From positions 3,244,501 to 3,308,500 of the forward strand of contig NZ_CP027792.1 in the NCBI RefSeq assembly GCF_003013695.1: a stretch of 64,000 bases of DNA. Reading direction: 5' to 3'. Shown in pieces: positions 25,571 through 34,432 of the stretch. The stretch's first letter is position 1. Every line of letters begins with the position of its first letter. The translations under genes were made by a program, and so were the position numbers. Under the pieces are notes generated by a model. It was not told the origin of the DNA. It saw nothing but the letters and a program-made list of their open reading frames with translations, and ran no database searches. The stretch is from Pulveribacter suum. Lineage in GTDB: Bacteria > Pseudomonadota > Gammaproteobacteria > Burkholderiales > Burkholderiaceae_C.

Positions 25571-26608
25571 CAGGAACCGCTTCAGGCGCAGCGCCGGCCC
25601 TTCCACCACGTGCCAGGATGCGTAGCCGGCCAGGGTCGCCAGCCCCATAGCCAGCAGCATGCCCGGCGCGAAACCCAGCTGCGGCCAGGTTGCCTGGACC
25701 GCCTGCTGGATGGGGCACCCCAGCAAGTAGATGCCGTACGACGGGTCGCCCAGCCGATGCAGCCGCTCGAACAGCCGCCCACGCTGCAGTCCCGCATGGA
25801 TCAGCACCGGCGGCAGCAGCAACAACCCCGCCGTGTGCTCCAGTTGCAGCGCGAAGAAAAGAATCGCCGCCACCGGCGCCAGCAGCGCGAGCAGCCGGCG
25901 CGCATGCGCAATGAAAGCATCGCGGTACAGGGCGATCAGGCTGCCGTACACGAAGTAAGCCGGGTATTCGAACCAGTGCCGCATGGTTCCGGTCAGATCG
26001 GCATTGCGCCAGACAAGAAAGAAACCAATGTATGTCAGCCCCACCGCGGTTGCCATGGGCCGGCTGCGCAGAATGCCCGCCACCCCCGCGGCAGCCAGGG
26101 CGCCGTAGCACAGCAGCTCCATCGGTATGGTCCACAGCGGCCCGTTCATCAGGCCCGCCAGCGGGTTGCCGGCAAACACGCCTGGCATGTTGACGTAGGC
26201 CTTGACCAGCAGCAGGTTGCGCCAATGCTCCAGGCTGTCCGGATGGGTGAGAAAGTCGCGCAGGGGCAGGCTGGTGAACACCGGCCCAAACAGCAGCATG
26301 TCAGCCAGCACGGCCACCAGCATCCCCGGCCACAGCCGCAGCAGCCGCTTGCCTGCAAACACCCGCAAGTGCGGCTCGCGCTGCCAGCTCAGCATGACCA
26401 GGTAGCCGCTGATGGTGAAGAACGTCATCACCGCCACGCCCCCCACCATGTTGGAGTGCAGCCACGATGGTGGTTCGGTGCCCGTGATGGGAAAGTGGTG
26501 GCTGAAAATGACCGCCAGCGCAGCCACGATGCGCAGCAGGTTGAACGCGTTCTGCTGCGCAGCCGCCCCTGCAGCAGGCGCGGCGCGCGCCAGCCCGGCC
26601 CGGCTCAT
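25520..26608 (-). CDS. Acyltransferase family 3, second of three
   Basis: A 362-residue polytopic membrane acyltransferase. FNLLRIVAALAVIFSHHFPI replaces the usual FDGLR/His block, then FFTISGYLVMLSW and FAGKRLLRLWPGM, PLWTIPMELLCYG and GDPSYGIYLLGCPIQQ are family motifs. Start MSRAGLARA: its ATG overlaps the stop of the upstream methyltransferase by 4 nt, so they are coupled. The 3' end overlaps the convergent secreted-protein gene by 51 bp. Likely role is O-acetylation of surface polysaccharide. Confidence 0.88.
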   Translation of the reverse strand: MSRAGLARAAPAAGAAAQQNAFNLLRIVAALAVIFSHHFPITGTEPPSWLHSNMVGGVAVMTFFTISGYLVMLSWQREPHLRVFAGKRLLRLWPGMLVAVLADMLLFGPVFTSLPLRDFLTHPDSLEHWRNLLLVKAYVNMPGVFAGNPLAGLMNGPLWTIPMELLCYGALAAAGVAGILRSRPMATAVGLTYIGFFLVWRNADLTGTMRHWFEYPAYFVYGSLIALYRDAFIAHARRLLALLAPVAAILFFALQLEHTAGLLLLPPVLIHAGLQRGRLFERLHRLGDPSYGIYLLGCPIQQAVQATWPQLGFAPGMLLAMGLATLAGYASWHVVEGPALRLKRFLSQPPHRDAVELQRPGA

Positions 26609-27468
26609 GCCTTGCCCAGCAGCAGGAAGATCTCGTTGTTGCGCAGCCATGACTCAGGGTATTTTTGCAGCAGCTGCGGCGGCAGGGGCAGGTCCACCTG
26701 GCCACGCTGTTCACGCAATACCGCGAACCCGGCCTGGCGGCACAGCTCGACCAGCTCGTCCGCCGTCAGGCGGTTGAGCTGCTGGTACTCCTTGAACACG
26801 AAACGCTTGTAGCCCTCCACGCCGAAGTCGGCAAAGCCGAAATCCACCTCGTCGGCGGCGATGGGCCCCTGGTGCGCCTCGATGATGCGCCACAGCTCCT
26901 CCTCGGGCACCAGCAGGTGGTGCCAGGGCACCTCGTCGTAGCGGCGCAGGTGGGAGCCCCAGGGTGAATAAAACAGCGGCTCGATCTGCAGGAAGAACAC
27001 CCCGCCCGGGCGCAGGCAGGCGTGCAGGTCGCGCAGGATGGGCAGCAGCTGCTCGCGCTGCACATGCTCGAAGGTGGACCAGCTCATGATGCCGTCCACC
27101 CCCGCGTGCCGCCCGGCCAGCGGCGCGCCGGGCGCGATCGTCTCGAACGTCAGCGCCGCGGGTATGCGCGCCATGCCCAGCTGCTCGCGCGCGATGCGCG
27201 GCAGCTTGGCGTATTCGCGGCGGATGTCCACGCCGTGAATGGCCGTGGCGCCATGGCGCAGCACCAACGCCAGGTCGGTGATGCCGTCACCGCAGCCAAA
27301 GTTCAGCAGCCGCGCCGTGCGCACGTCCAGCCCGCTGCCGGCCAGCCATTGGTGCACCACGTCGGCCGCGTAGTCGAAGTGCGCGCGGAACCACTCGTCG
27401 CTGATGCGCGCGGCATCCCAGGGCGCCAGGCCGAAAAGGCGCTCTCGAAGGCGCACGGTCCAGTTCAT
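26605..27468 (-). CDS. Class I SAM-dependent methyltransferase
   Basis: A 287-residue methyltransferase with motif I LLNFGCGDGITD (54-65), GVDIRREYAKLP, and GIMSWSTFEHV followed by LHACLRPGGVFFLQIEPLFYSP. The second of two nearby ATGs (MNWTVRL) is chosen because GAGAGG stands about 10 nt upstream of it; the first ATG directly abuts that purine run. It is 14 bp downstream of the LpxL-like gene and coupled to the acyltransferase. Sugar or lipid methylation within the glycan cluster is likely; the substrate is unknown. Confidence 0.85.
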   Translation of the reverse strand: MNWTVRLRERLFGLAPWDAARISDEWFRAHFDYAADVVHQWLAGSGLDVRTARLLNFGCGDGITDLALVLRHGATAIHGVDIRREYAKLPRIAREQLGMARIPAALTFETIAPGAPLAGRHAGVDGIMSWSTFEHVQREQLLPILRDLHACLRPGGVFFLQIEPLFYSPWGSHLRRYDEVPWHHLLVPEEELWRIIEAHQGPIAADEVDFGFADFGVEGYKRFVFKEYQQLNRLTADELVELCRQAGFAVLREQRGQVDLPLPPQLLQKYPESWLRNNEIFLLLGKA

Positions 27469-27481
27469 AGAAAACATCCTC

Positions 27482-28387
27482 TCAATCGCGCGCCACGAAG
27501 AAACGTGGCGCCTGCGCCCACAGGTGCCACGCCGCCGGCGCCGTCCTCAGCAGGTGGTCCAGATGCGCGAAGGCCGCATCGGCCAGCGCCTGCGGGTCGC
27601 GGTGCACCCCAAGCGGCGCAATGCGCAGTATGCGGCGCCCGGTACGCAGATCCACGCCCATGTAGAACACCGTCACGGGCAAACCCTGACGCGCCGCCAG
27701 CTGCGGCAGCACCGCCGGCACGCTGACGGGCCGGCCCAGCAGCGTCGTCACGCAGGTCACGGCCACTTGATCTTGCGGCACGTCCATGACCACCACGACC
27801 TGCCGGCCCTGCTCCAGGGCGCTGCGCACACCGGCCATTCCGCCAGGCACGAAGATGACCGGCTCGTCCAGCGCCAGCTCCACCGAGCGCATGCGCGAGC
27901 GGATATACCAGCCAAACACCGCGCGCCCCACGAAATCCGGCCCGCCCGGCGCGGCCAGCACCATGGGCGCGCGCAGCCCGTGGGCGCGCGCATGCCGCAA
28001 CGCCCACATGCCCATGCCCCAGTGGAAGGTCCACAGCAGGGCGGCCTGCCCCGTGGCCTCCCATTGCCCCTGCACCTGGACATGGCGGCGCAGCCAGTCC
28101 GCCCCGCGGGTGCGCAGCAGGTAATGGTCGGCATGGTCCAGCAGCGTCACCAGCCTGCGCTCGGCCAGCCAGGCGCGCTCGTCGTCGCCAACGCAGCCAT
28201 GTAACCGGGCCTGCTCGAGAGCCTGGCGGCACTGTGCGCCGTAAAGCCATGGCCAGTGCGCCAGCCGCTTGAAGACAGCAAAGCACCAGCGCCACGGCAG
28301 CACGGCCGCCAGGCCGGGCAGCAGCACCAGCTCCACCAAGTCGCGCGCCTCGGTGCCTGCGCGCCGCCACAGCGCCCTCACTCCCAT
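27482..28387 (-). CDS. LpxL/HtrB-like lysophospholipid acyltransferase homologue lacking the HX4D/E acid
   Basis: A 301-residue protein with the shape of Kdo2-lipid A acyltransferases: an N-terminal hydrophobic segment (LPWRWCFAVF), LLWTFHWGMGMW in place of the HX4D/E site, AAPGGPDFVGRAVF and VVVVMDVPQDQ. The catalytic His is present, but the residue five positions on is Met rather than Asp or Glu. Start MGVRALWRR. Its ATG lies inside the last codons of the wzt gene (10-nt overlap), so it is co-translated with the exporter. It may act on lipid-linked glycan or be catalytically changed. Confidence 0.78.
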   Translation of the reverse strand: MGVRALWRRAGTEARDLVELVLLPGLAAVLPWRWCFAVFKRLAHWPWLYGAQCRQALEQARLHGCVGDDERAWLAERRLVTLLDHADHYLLRTRGADWLRRHVQVQGQWEATGQAALLWTFHWGMGMWALRHARAHGLRAPMVLAAPGGPDFVGRAVFGWYIRSRMRSVELALDEPVIFVPGGMAGVRSALEQGRQVVVVMDVPQDQVAVTCVTTLLGRPVSVPAVLPQLAARQGLPVTVFYMGVDLRTGRRILRIAPLGVHRDPQALADAAFAHLDHLLRTAPAAWHLWAQAPRFFVARD

Positions 28388-29607
28388 CGGTGCGGCAGTT
28401 GCACAAGGCCCGGCATCAGCTTGGGCGCCACGAAGCGCAGATGCAGGTAATGCAGCCACTCGTCATACACCACCAGGCCCGTCGCATCGAAAAGATAGGC
28501 GCTGATGACGTAGTCACCGCTGTGCAGGGGCAGCTGCGGAAAGGTGAGCGTCACCTGCCACACCCCTTCTGCGATGCAGCGCGGCGCCACGCCTTCCTCA
28601 TGCGTGCCCAGCGACGTGATGCCCACGCCCTGCGACTGCTCGATCATGAAGCCGATGTGGGGCCGCTCCTGCCCGCGCCCGCGCGCGGTGATCGTCACCA
28701 CCAGGTCCTGCCCCTGCAGCAGCGCCGGCTGGCCGCCTTCCTGCGGCTCCAGGTTGGCCACCTCCACCGACAGGATGCGCGCGCCCTCGGCCTGGCTGGC
28801 GCGGGCGGGCGGCGCAGGCGCGGGCACAGCCCCGGCAGGCGCGGCCTGCGGCTCGAAGTCGGCCTGGCGTTGGCGCGTGTGCAGCTCGTACGCGGCCAGC
28901 ACCGGCTCGGTGGGGCCAAATTGCTCCACCTCGCCCCCCTTGAGCCATAGCGCCGCATCGCACAGGTGGCGGATGTGATAGGGGCTGTGCGAACAAAAAA
29001 GAATGGTGCAGCCGTTTTCGCGGAACGCCATGATGCGCTCCACGCACTTCTTCTGAAAATGCTGGTCGCCCACCGCCAACGCCTCGTCGATGATGAGCAC
29101 GTCGGGCTGCACCGCCGTGACCAGGGCGAAGGCCAGGCGCACCGTCATGCCCGATGAATAGGTCTTGACCGGACGGTCCAGCGCCTCGCCCAGCTCGCAA
29201 AACGCCACGATCTCCGGCTCCAGCCGGCGCATCTCCTCCTGGTCGATACCAATCAGGCTGCCGCCAAAATACAGGTTGTCGCGGCCGCTGAAATCCGGGT
29301 GGAAGCCCGCGCCCAGCTCCAGGATCGCCGTGACGCGGCCCACGCGTTCGACCGTGCCGGTGGAGGGCTGCAACGTGCCTGCCAGCAGCTTGAGCAAGGA
29401 GCTCTTGCCCGCCCCGTTGTCGCCGATCACGCCGATGCACTGGCCCCTGCGCAACTCGAACGACACGCCCCGCAGCGCCCAGTGGCTGCGGTGCGTGGCG
29501 CGACCCGTCAACAGCGCCTTCAGCCGTGCACGCGGTGACGGATACAGCCGGTATTCCTTGCCCACGTCGCGCAGCCGCAGTACGGCCTCATTTGCCAGTT
29601 GCTTCAT
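28378..29607 (-). CDS. wzt: O-polysaccharide ABC exporter ATP-binding subunit with C-terminal glycan-binding domain
   Basis: A 409-residue ATPase that drives export of lipid-linked polysaccharide. Walker A is GDNGAGKSS (62-70), the signature region is YSSGMTVRLAFAL near 150 and Walker B is VLIIDEALAVGD. Beyond about residue 250 a linker leads to a Wzt_C-type beta-sandwich (ILSVEVANLEPQEGG, YVISAYLFDATGLVVYDEWL). In characterised Wzt proteins this domain recognises the terminal modification of the finished chain. It is 8 bp upstream of nothing else but coupled to the LpxL-like gene downstream and follows an acyltransferase gene by 7 bp. Confidence 0.92.
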   Translation of the reverse strand: MKQLANEAVLRLRDVGKEYRLYPSPRARLKALLTGRATHRSHWALRGVSFELRRGQCIGVIGDNGAGKSSLLKLLAGTLQPSTGTVERVGRVTAILELGAGFHPDFSGRDNLYFGGSLIGIDQEEMRRLEPEIVAFCELGEALDRPVKTYSSGMTVRLAFALVTAVQPDVLIIDEALAVGDQHFQKKCVERIMAFRENGCTILFCSHSPYHIRHLCDAALWLKGGEVEQFGPTEPVLAAYELHTRQRQADFEPQAAPAGAVPAPAPPARASQAEGARILSVEVANLEPQEGGQPALLQGQDLVVTITARGRGQERPHIGFMIEQSQGVGITSLGTHEEGVAPRCIAEGVWQVTLTFPQLPLHSGDYVISAYLFDATGLVVYDEWLHYLHLRFVAPKLMPGLVQLPHRWE

Positions 29608-29614
29608 GACCCGA

Positions 29615-30655
29615 TCAATTCACCAGACGACGCAAGCCGGGAACGGCACTCAGCCCCAGCGACGTCACCATCGACAGCGCGAACACCAGCAGCGTCAGCA
29701 CGATCCAGCCGTCACCCGCGCGCTGCAGGCTCCAGCCCCAGCGCCCGAGCATGTCGATCCAGAAAGGATGAATGGCGTAGACCCCCAGCGTTGCCGCGCC
29801 CAGGCGGTTGACCCACGCAGGCAGCGCCCGCGGCTGCAGCCGCGCCACCAGCAGGAACACGCAGAACGTCAGCCCCATCGCAAACGGACTGCGGTTGCTA
29901 TAAAACAGCACGAAAGCCCCCTCGCGCAAGTGCGGGTAGGACCACGCCACGCCCAGCGCCATGGCCGCGATGCACAGCCCGCCGCCCAGCCACAACCAGC
30001 GCGAAGGCAGATGCACCGGGCGGCGCAGCAGGTAGTAGCCCGCCAGGAAATACACCACGAAAAACGGCACCAGCCCGATGAAGCTGGCGTGCGACAGGCC
30101 TTGCAGCGTTTGCGCGGCCGAAGCAAACCACGTCATGCCGGCCGCCACCACCAGCACATAGCGCCACGCCGGCCCCTCGCCCACGCCCTTCACCACCAGG
30201 CGCAGCGCAGGCGCCACCAGGTACAGCCCCAGCATCATGTACATGAACCACAGGTGGTACCACGGCGAGCCCAGCACCAGGTCGCGGCGGATCACGCTCC
30301 AGTCGATGCCGCCCCACATCCACTGGCGCCACGCAAAATAGAAAACGCTCCAGAACGCCACCGCCGGCAGCAGGCGCGCCATGCGCTGCCCGATGAAGCG
30401 CCAGGGCGCTTGCTCGCTCGGGCGGGCCAACAGCACCGCGCCGCCCACCATCGCGAACATGGCGCTGCCGATACGCCCGGCCGCGTCGCCCACATTGGCC
30501 AGCCACCAGCCGGCACTGTGCACGTCGACCTGCGACACCCGCACCATGGTCGTATGCACCAGCACGACCGCCAAGGCCGCCAGCAGCTTGAGCAGGCTCA
30601 GCCGTGCATCCACGCCCGCGGGCGGGGCGGGCGGGCATATTGCTGCGCTGCCCAT
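29615..30655 (-). CDS. Acyltransferase family 3, third of three
   Basis: A 346-residue polytopic membrane protein. LSLLKLLAALAVVLVHTTM gives the N-terminal helix with His, and FIGQRMARLLPAVAFWS, HLWFMYMMLGLYLVAPAL and LGVYAIHPFWIDML match acyltransferase-3 proteins of the WecH/OafA group. Its ATG shares one base with the stop of the ABC permease gene (TGATG), and the wzt start follows after 7 bp. Being inside the exporter operon, it probably acetylates the exported glycan. Confidence 0.88.
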   Translation of the reverse strand: MGSAAICPPAPPAGVDARLSLLKLLAALAVVLVHTTMVRVSQVDVHSAGWWLANVGDAAGRIGSAMFAMVGGAVLLARPSEQAPWRFIGQRMARLLPAVAFWSVFYFAWRQWMWGGIDWSVIRRDLVLGSPWYHLWFMYMMLGLYLVAPALRLVVKGVGEGPAWRYVLVVAAGMTWFASAAQTLQGLSHASFIGLVPFFVVYFLAGYYLLRRPVHLPSRWLWLGGGLCIAAMALGVAWSYPHLREGAFVLFYSNRSPFAMGLTFCVFLLVARLQPRALPAWVNRLGAATLGVYAIHPFWIDMLGRWGWSLQRAGDGWIVLTLLVFALSMVTSLGLSAVPGLRRLVN

Positions 30656-31458
30656 CAAAGCCAGTCCACCAGCTGGTCGCGGCTGCGGGCCACCAGCACA
30701 TTCAGCGCCCCCGCCAGCAGGGCCAGCCATGCCAGCGACACCCACCAAACGGCGGCAGGCGGCCAGGCCCCCTGCAGCAGCACCTGCTGGTAGCCTTGCA
30801 CCAGCGCCGTCATCGGGTTCAGCCACAGCACCCAGCGCCACTGCTGCGGAAACAGCGCCATCGGAAACAGCACCGGCGACAGGTAAATGCCCACCGACAG
30901 CAAAAAGCCCACCAGCTGCACCGTGTCGCGCAGCGCCACCGCCAAAATGGCCAGCACGTGCGCCAGCAGTGCGCACATCAGCCACTGCAGCGCCAGCAAG
31001 GGAATGAGCGCCACCACCGGCAGCGCAAAGCCATGCAGCGGCGTGTACGCCAGGGCCACCAGAAGCAGCAGCGGCGCGAACACCAGCGCACTGGCCAGCA
31101 CCGCGCGCACGACGAACAGCACCGGTGGCAAAGGGTTTTTCTGCAGCAGGCCGCCCGCGTCGAGCAGGCTGTTCATGCCGCGCGCCACGCCGTCGCAAAA
31201 CGCCATCCACGGCAGCGCGCCCACGATCAGGTAGGTGCCCACGGCCCGCGCCGGCGCGCCCTCGCCCAGGCGCATGGAAAACACCACGTCAAACACCAGG
31301 TAGTAGGCCGCCACCACCAGCAGCGGCTGCAGGTACAGCCAGGCGATGCCCGCGGCGGTGCCGGCGTGGCGCGCGGCCACCTCGCGGCGGGTGAGCACCC
31401 ACAAGAGGGAGCGCGAAGTCCAAAGCGTGCGCAGCTCGGCGCCAAACGCGTGCAGCAT
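30655..31458 (-). CDS. wzm: O-polysaccharide ABC exporter permease
   Basis: A 267-residue ABC-2 type permease with six predicted helices. Marks are LTRREVAARHAGTAAGIAWLYLQPLLVV at the N terminus (broken here at the helix start) and LLSVGIYLSPVLFPMALFP with LNPMTALVQGYQQ near the C terminus. The start is uncertain: I use the ATG giving MLHAFGAEL, but an in-frame GTG at 31524 would add 22 residues. It heads the wzm-acyltransferase-wzt-LpxL-like-methyltransferase-acyltransferase operon on the minus strand. Confidence 0.88.
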   Translation of the reverse strand: MLHAFGAELRTLWTSRSLLWVLTRREVAARHAGTAAGIAWLYLQPLLVVAAYYLVFDVVFSMRLGEGAPARAVGTYLIVGALPWMAFCDGVARGMNSLLDAGGLLQKNPLPPVLFVVRAVLASALVFAPLLLLVALAYTPLHGFALPVVALIPLLALQWLMCALLAHVLAILAVALRDTVQLVGFLLSVGIYLSPVLFPMALFPQQWRWVLWLNPMTALVQGYQQVLLQGAWPPAAVWWVSLAWLALLAGALNVLVARSRDQLVDWL

Positions 31459-31553
31459 GTCATTGCGGGGCGGCCCAGGCGGCGGCCCCTGTCCTGTGAA
31501 AGGCAAAGCCGGCGAAATTACCACGTTTTGCCGGCCGTATGCTCGCCAGGATC

Positions 31554-31656
31554 AAGCTATCAAAAGTAAGAGCGGCCAGCGCTTGATATACAAGGGTTTG
31601 CGGTGGTTTTCATGCGCAAACCGTTGCCTGGAAAGCGCTGGCAGCTATCTTTTTGA
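31554..31656 (+). repeat. Dispersed palindrome, copy 6, enlarged with a nested inverted repeat
   Basis: Outer arms GCCAGCGCTT (31575-31584) and AAGCGCTGGC (31633-31642), flanked by GCTATCAAAA on the left and AGCTATCTTTTT on the right, match the consensus. The loop is about 48 nt instead of 5 and holds a second 8-bp inverted repeat, GGTTTGCG (31595-31602) with CGCAAACC (31615-31622). It lies between wzm and the parvulin gene. Confidence 0.7.
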
Positions 31657-31669
31657 CAGCAAGTGCGGG

Positions 31670-32611
31670 TTACTGCTGCTTCTGCGCAGCAGGCGCAGGA
31701 GCCGCGGGCGCCTGCTTGGCATGACGCGCGGCGAAGGCCTCGATGGCTTCGTTGTCGGGTTTGCCGCTGGCCTGGATCTTCTGCGCCTCGGCGATGCGGG
31801 CATCGTTGACCACCGTCGCACGCACTTCCTTGACCAGCTCGTCGCGCACCTCTTCAAAGGGGCGCATGCCTTCAGGCGTGCGGCCTTCCAGCTGGATCAG
31901 GTGATAGCCAAACTGGGTTTGCACCACCCCGCTCAGATCGCCCTTGTTCTTCAGCGCGAAGGCGGCTTCTTCGAACTCGGGCACCATGCGGCCCTTGGCG
32001 AAAAACCCCAGGTCGCCCCCCTTGGGTGCATTGCTCTTGTCGGCAGAATGCTCTTGCGCCAGCTTTGCAAAGTCGGCGCCGCCCTTCAGGTCGGCCAGCA
32101 GCTTCTCGGCCTGCGCACGGGCTTCGGGCGTGGTGCCCTCGATCAGGATATGCCGGGCATGCACCTGCTCGGGAATCTTGAAGCGCTCCGGCTTGGCTCG
32201 GTACATCGCGCGCGCCATGTCCAGCGCCGCCGCGTCGCTCAGCGCATGCTCGCGCTCCAGCCGCGCCAGCCAGGCGTCGGACAGCACCTTGTCGCGCGCC
32301 ACGCGCAGTGCGGCAGCCACTTCGGGGTCTTGCTCAAGCCCCTTGGCCTGCGCGTCGTGGGCCCAGGCGCGGTAGATGTACAGGTTGGACGCGATCTGCC
32401 CCACCGTCTGCGCGCGCGAGAGCACCTGCGACCGAACGTCGGGCGGTATGCGCAGGCGCGCGTCAGCCTCCACGTCGGCGGAGGTGATGGCAAACCGTTC
32501 GCCCTGCATGAGGACCTGGCCATCGGCTGCGAAGGCCCAGGGCGTACCCGCCAGCAGCGCCGCCACGGCCGCGCCCCGCAGCGTCAGAAAAGGGATCGTC
32601 GAAAGCTTCAT
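31670..32611 (-). CDS. Periplasmic peptidyl-prolyl cis-trans isomerase, parvulin (SurA/PpiC) type
   Basis: A 313-residue exported foldase. A signal peptide (RGAAVAALLAGTPWAFA) is followed by a SurA-like helical N-terminal part and one parvulin domain at about 150-245 (VHARHILIEG, KGGDLGFFAKGRMVPEFEEAAF, TQFGYHLIQLEGR). The C terminus is Ala/Pro/Gln-rich. It lies immediately downstream of the large surface-protein gene on the same strand, beyond a strong terminator, suggesting it helps fold or export envelope proteins such as that one. It is shorter than SurA, which has two parvulin domains. Confidence 0.9.
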   Translation of the reverse strand: MKLSTIPFLTLRGAAVAALLAGTPWAFAADGQVLMQGERFAITSADVEADARLRIPPDVRSQVLSRAQTVGQIASNLYIYRAWAHDAQAKGLEQDPEVAAALRVARDKVLSDAWLARLEREHALSDAAALDMARAMYRAKPERFKIPEQVHARHILIEGTTPEARAQAEKLLADLKGGADFAKLAQEHSADKSNAPKGGDLGFFAKGRMVPEFEEAAFALKNKGDLSGVVQTQFGYHLIQLEGRTPEGMRPFEEVRDELVKEVRATVVNDARIAEAQKIQASGKPDNEAIEAFAARHAKQAPAAPAPAAQKQQ

Positions 32612-32635
32612 AGGTAAACAACCGCAAGAGAAATG

Positions 32636-32667
32636 AAAAAAGGCGGGGAAGAATCCCCGCCTTTTCA
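32636..32667 (-). terminator. Strong hairpin terminator after the surface-protein gene
   Basis: Perfect 11-bp stem AAAAGGCGGGG (32638-32648) with CCCCGCCTTTT (32655-32665), 6-nt loop. The A and T tails make it usable in both directions; here it follows the minus-strand gene ending at 32699. Confidence 0.85.
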
Positions 32668-32698
32668 GATCGCGTTACCGCGATGAAGTGCCCACGAA

Positions 32699-34432
32699 TT
32701 ACTTCGTGAAGCGGTGCGGCCAGGTGATGCCGTAGGTGCCCATCATGCCGGCGGCAGCGGAGGGGTTCGTCAGCTTGATGAACGAAGCACCCGTCAGCGG
32801 CAGGCCCATGTCAGCGTTGGTGGTGTCCAGACGGCCCCAGCCCGACACGTAGCCCAGCGTGGTGTTGGAGCGGGCCACTTCGGCGCCCAGCACCGACTTG
32901 CCGGTATCGTTGAAGGCCAGCACGCTGACCTCGCCGCAGAAGCTGGCCTTGGTCGTCGAGCCGGGCGAGAACGTCGGGCCGGTCGTGCCGGTGGTTTCTT
33001 CGCGATCCCAGAACTTCTGACCATCGGCGTACACGCAGATGTTCCCGGTGGCGGCATCCACGGTGGTATTGCCGGCAGCCTTCTGACCAGTGCCACCCGC
33101 ACCATAACCGGCAGGAGCAGCAGCGGCGTTTACTGCGGTGTAGAACCAGTTGTCATCTTGCGTCGCAGCAGCAGACAGGTCGGTAAACAGGCGGTACTTG
33201 GCATTGGCGGCGGTCGGGCCCGAAGCACCGGAGGCACCGCTCACGGCGCCATAGTTGGCCACCACGTTGTAGCGACGGGCAGGCATGGAGAAGACCCAGT
33301 CAGTCTTGCCTTGCACCGGAGCGTTCAACGCGTACTGGTTCGTGACCGAAGTCACGGCCAGAGCGGCCAGAAGGTCGGAAGCCTGGGCCCGCGCACCTTC
33401 GGCAACAGCGTTAGCCGGCAGCATGGGGGTAGACAGGTCCGGCACGTCTTCATCGAGCAGCGTCTTGGCCGCGGTTGTGACCGGAGCGCCGACGGCGTCG
33501 CGCACAAACGTGGTACGGAACAGTGCATCGGCCGTCACGTCGTTTGCCGTGGCAGTCGCAGGCTGGGCCACTTGCGGGAAGTGCGTGAAGTTGGCGCGGC
33601 CGTTAGCCGTGATGGTGGTCGTCACACCCGCGAACGTCGTGCTCTGGGCGATATTCTGGATGTACCAGTCACCCATCAGACCGCCGCTGGGCGTCTGCAG
33701 GCCGGCAGCGACAGCCGTGGGCTCGGTGAAGTTGGTCACAGCCAGGTCGTCCAGCAGCGTGCGCGCTTCGCCGGCGGCGGAGCAGGGCGCCACGCCGTTC
33801 ACGTGCTTGGTCGCCTTGTACAGGGGCGAGAACTGGGTGCCAGTGGCCGACACGGCGCCGGCGGCGTCCCAGGTCTTGACGTTGGTGATGTCGGCGATGT
33901 TGAAGATTTCAACATAGCCTTCACGCGTCAACTGGTTCTGGTCTGCCGCGAAGGCCGGCAGATTGCCCTTGCGGAAGGGGATGAACGTGTTCTTGGGGAT
34001 ATGCGGCACCGTGCAGGTGTTGTCGCTGGTCACCAGCTGGCTCAGGCCGTTCTCATCGGCCAACACGGCAGCCGTCCACACGTCGCCGGGCGACAGGAAC
34101 AGCTGGAAGTCCAGAATGTCGTCGGAGTTGGCGGCGCTGCGGAAGCGCACCTTCACCACCTTACCGTTGTCGGTGTCGGTGTTGGTCACGTGGAAGACCG
34201 ACATGTTGCCGTTCTGCGTGGTGAAGTAAGGCACGATCAGCGCATTGCCCACACCGCCTTCAGCGAGCGTCAGGCTAGTTGCAGTTGCCTTGGCCATCTC
34301 GCCAGCTTGGATGCTGGCAGCAGCGTTTGTCGCACCAGTAGTGCCAGTGATCACGGCCGCCGAAGCAGCGCCTGCGAAGCCCAGGCCACCAATCATGGCA
34401 GCGATGCTCAGGGCCATCACATTTTTTTTCAT
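32699..34432 (-). CDS. Large secreted surface protein of unknown function (S-layer-like)
   Basis: A 577-residue exported protein with a clear signal peptide (MALSIAAMIGGLGFAGAASA, cut before AVITGT). The mature part is Ala/Thr/Asn-rich, low in Lys and acidic overall. It includes GVGNALIVPYFTTQNGNMSV, FHVTNTDTDNGKVVKVRFR, LDFQLFLSPGDVWTAAV and a C terminus ending in TWPHRFTK, a block pattern I associate with betaproteobacterial cell-surface proteins, without a named function. Start MKKNVMAL has GGAG upstream. Strong terminator, own upstream region and more even codon choice suggest high expression. It is downstream of the T2SS operon and likely a substrate. Six Cys occur in the mature chain. 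Confidence 0.8.
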   Translation of the reverse strand: MKKNVMALSIAAMIGGLGFAGAASAAVITGTTGATNAAASIQAGEMAKATATSLTLAEGGVGNALIVPYFTTQNGNMSVFHVTNTDTDNGKVVKVRFRSAANSDDILDFQLFLSPGDVWTAAVLADENGLSQLVTSDNTCTVPHIPKNTFIPFRKGNLPAFAADQNQLTREGYVEIFNIADITNVKTWDAAGAVSATGTQFSPLYKATKHVNGVAPCSAAGEARTLLDDLAVTNFTEPTAVAAGLQTPSGGLMGDWYIQNIAQSTTFAGVTTTITANGRANFTHFPQVAQPATATANDVTADALFRTTFVRDAVGAPVTTAAKTLLDEDVPDLSTPMLPANAVAEGARAQASDLLAALAVTSVTNQYALNAPVQGKTDWVFSMPARRYNVVANYGAVSGASGASGPTAANAKYRLFTDLSAAATQDDNWFYTAVNAAAAPAGYGAGGTGQKAAGNTTVDAATGNICVYADGQKFWDREETTGTTGPTFSPGSTTKASFCGEVSVLAFNDTGKSVLGAEVARSNTTLGYVSGWGRLDTTNADMGLPLTGASFIKLTNPSAAAGMMGTYGITWPHRFTK

